A DNA stretch of 5,165 bases from Verrucomicrobiales bacterium (GTDB lineage Bacteria > Verrucomicrobiota > Verrucomicrobiia > Limisphaerales > Palsa-1400), in NCBI GenBank assembly GCA_028293405.1, contig JAQGOW010000268.1, forward strand, positions 1 through 5,165, read 5' to 3'. The translations under genes and the position numbers were made by a program. The stretch's first letter is position 1; each line of letters starts with the position of its first letter. Below, piece by piece: positions 4,868 to 5,165 of this stretch. Below the pieces are notes generated by a model. It was not told the DNA's origin, did not search any database, and worked only from the letters and a program-made list of their open reading frames with translations.

Positions 4868-4918
4868 ACCCGGCGCTGCGCACCGGGCTATGGTTAGGTC
4901 GCCCCTATGGGGCTCGCA
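4868..4918 (+). repeat. Two-hairpin repeat tail C, divergent
   Basis: It has the same plan as tails A and B but different arms: CCCGG/CCGGG (4869-4873 with 4883-4887), the linker CTATGGTTAGGT, then GCCCC/GGGGC around TAT (4901-4905 with 4909-4913). It lies between convergent genes and could terminate or block transcription on either strand, although no T-run follows directly. A short tandem GGCTGAA duplication follows at 4923-4936. Confidence 0.65.
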
Positions 4919-4949
4919 CAAAGGCTGAAGGCTGAGGCGCGACGGAAGG

Positions 4950-5165
4950 TTAAATTTTTTCGACCTGATCGGTACGTTCGGCTCGCTCTTCTGCACTTGC
5001 GGTCGTGATTTCCTGTTCTTTTTTGTTGGTTTCGAATTCTTCGTGGATGCGGTCGATTTCGCTTTTCGGGATGTAGCGGCGGAAGGCTTCGAGCATGTCG
5101 GATTGGTGGTAGCCTTTGGCTTGCTCGTCGTGGATGCGCATGGTTCTCGGGCGGATTCCATAGGG
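4950..5165 (-). CDS. C-terminal end of a probable DUF3631-type protein (N-terminus beyond right edge)
   Basis: On the minus strand the frame enters from the right edge in phase and is open for 71 codons to a TAA at 4952-4950. The visible part begins 'PYGIRPRTMRIHDEQAKGYH' and continues 'QSDMLEAFRRYIPKSEIDRI', ending in a charged, Glu/Lys-rich tail. The pattern 'GIRP-T-R-..KGY....F...RYIP' matches how I remember the end of DUF3631 domains, which are found in bacterial and phage proteins near primase or helicase domains. The assignment rests on this short block only. An internal ATG at 5141 is not the real start, because the conserved block begins upstream of it. If correct, the gene hints at a phage- or plasmid-derived neighbour. 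Confidence 0.7.
   Translation of the reverse strand, partial: PYGIRPRTMRIHDEQAKGYHQSDMLEAFRRYIPKSEIDRIHEEFETNKKEQEITTASAEERAERTDQVEKI

Noticed and set aside
4892..4899. Integron attC-like core GTTAGGT in tail C
   Set aside because: It fits GTTRRRY, but no matching RYYYAAC partner is in place and tails A and B lack it, so it is probably chance.
4382..5161. Long minus-strand reading frame (259 codons)
   Set aside because: It runs through the DUF3631-like end in another frame, through repeat copy 5 and tail C, and antisense to the acidic orphan. Its composition (Lys/Ser/Thr/Pro-rich start) is not protein-like.

Overview
The window looks like a piece of a Verrucomicrobiota chromosome or accessory region, probably from the Pedosphaera/Limisphaerales side. 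This is inference. It rests on a membrane-anchored HEAT-like protein with 'GKPLSYWL' and 'QIGTNAYP' motifs, on moderate GC, and on short dispersed repeats whose minus-strand translation reads 'KLHDSATKELT', a string I associate with genomes of that group. No rRNA, tRNA, CRISPR array, transposase or integrase gene is visible.

Layout, left to right. (1) Positions 1-1120 (minus) hold a long reading frame that runs off the left edge: at least 373 codons with an N-terminal membrane anchor and unidentified function. Its upstream region has a good sigma70-type promoter overlapped by a perfect 11+3+11 bp palindrome, a strong operator candidate. (2) Positions 1121-1446 are non-coding: that control region, a small hairpin, and the first compound repeat. 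(3) Positions 1447-2241 (plus) encode a complete ADP-ribosylglycohydrolase, the only gene with a firm family assignment. (4) Positions 2335-3087 (minus) encode a membrane-anchored HEAT-like protein. (5) Positions 3317-3739 and 3723-4061 (plus) are an overlapping pair: a small lipoprotein and a two-helix membrane protein. (6) Positions 4247-4822 (plus) encode an uncharacterised acidic cytoplasmic protein. (7) Positions 4950-5165 (minus) are the C-terminal end of a probable DUF3631-type protein cut by the right edge.

The most striking structure is a repeat head of about 44 bp present five times (near 1270, 2244, 3184, 4052 and 4811). All copies point the same way and start 760-975 bp apart, and they divide the middle of the window into four one- or two-gene units. 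Three copies are followed by a two-hairpin tail of a second repeat family, one by a different small hairpin and one by no clear hairpin, so the element is modular. Two genes (ending at 4061 and 4822) take their last codons and stop codon from the repeat head. The layout resembles a gene-cassette array, but the repeats lack conserved integron attC core motifs. A dispersed REP- or MITE-like family common in the genome is the simpler alternative.

I see no evidence that the proteins form one pathway. The lipoprotein and two-helix protein probably work together, because they overlap. The others look like independent accessory genes.
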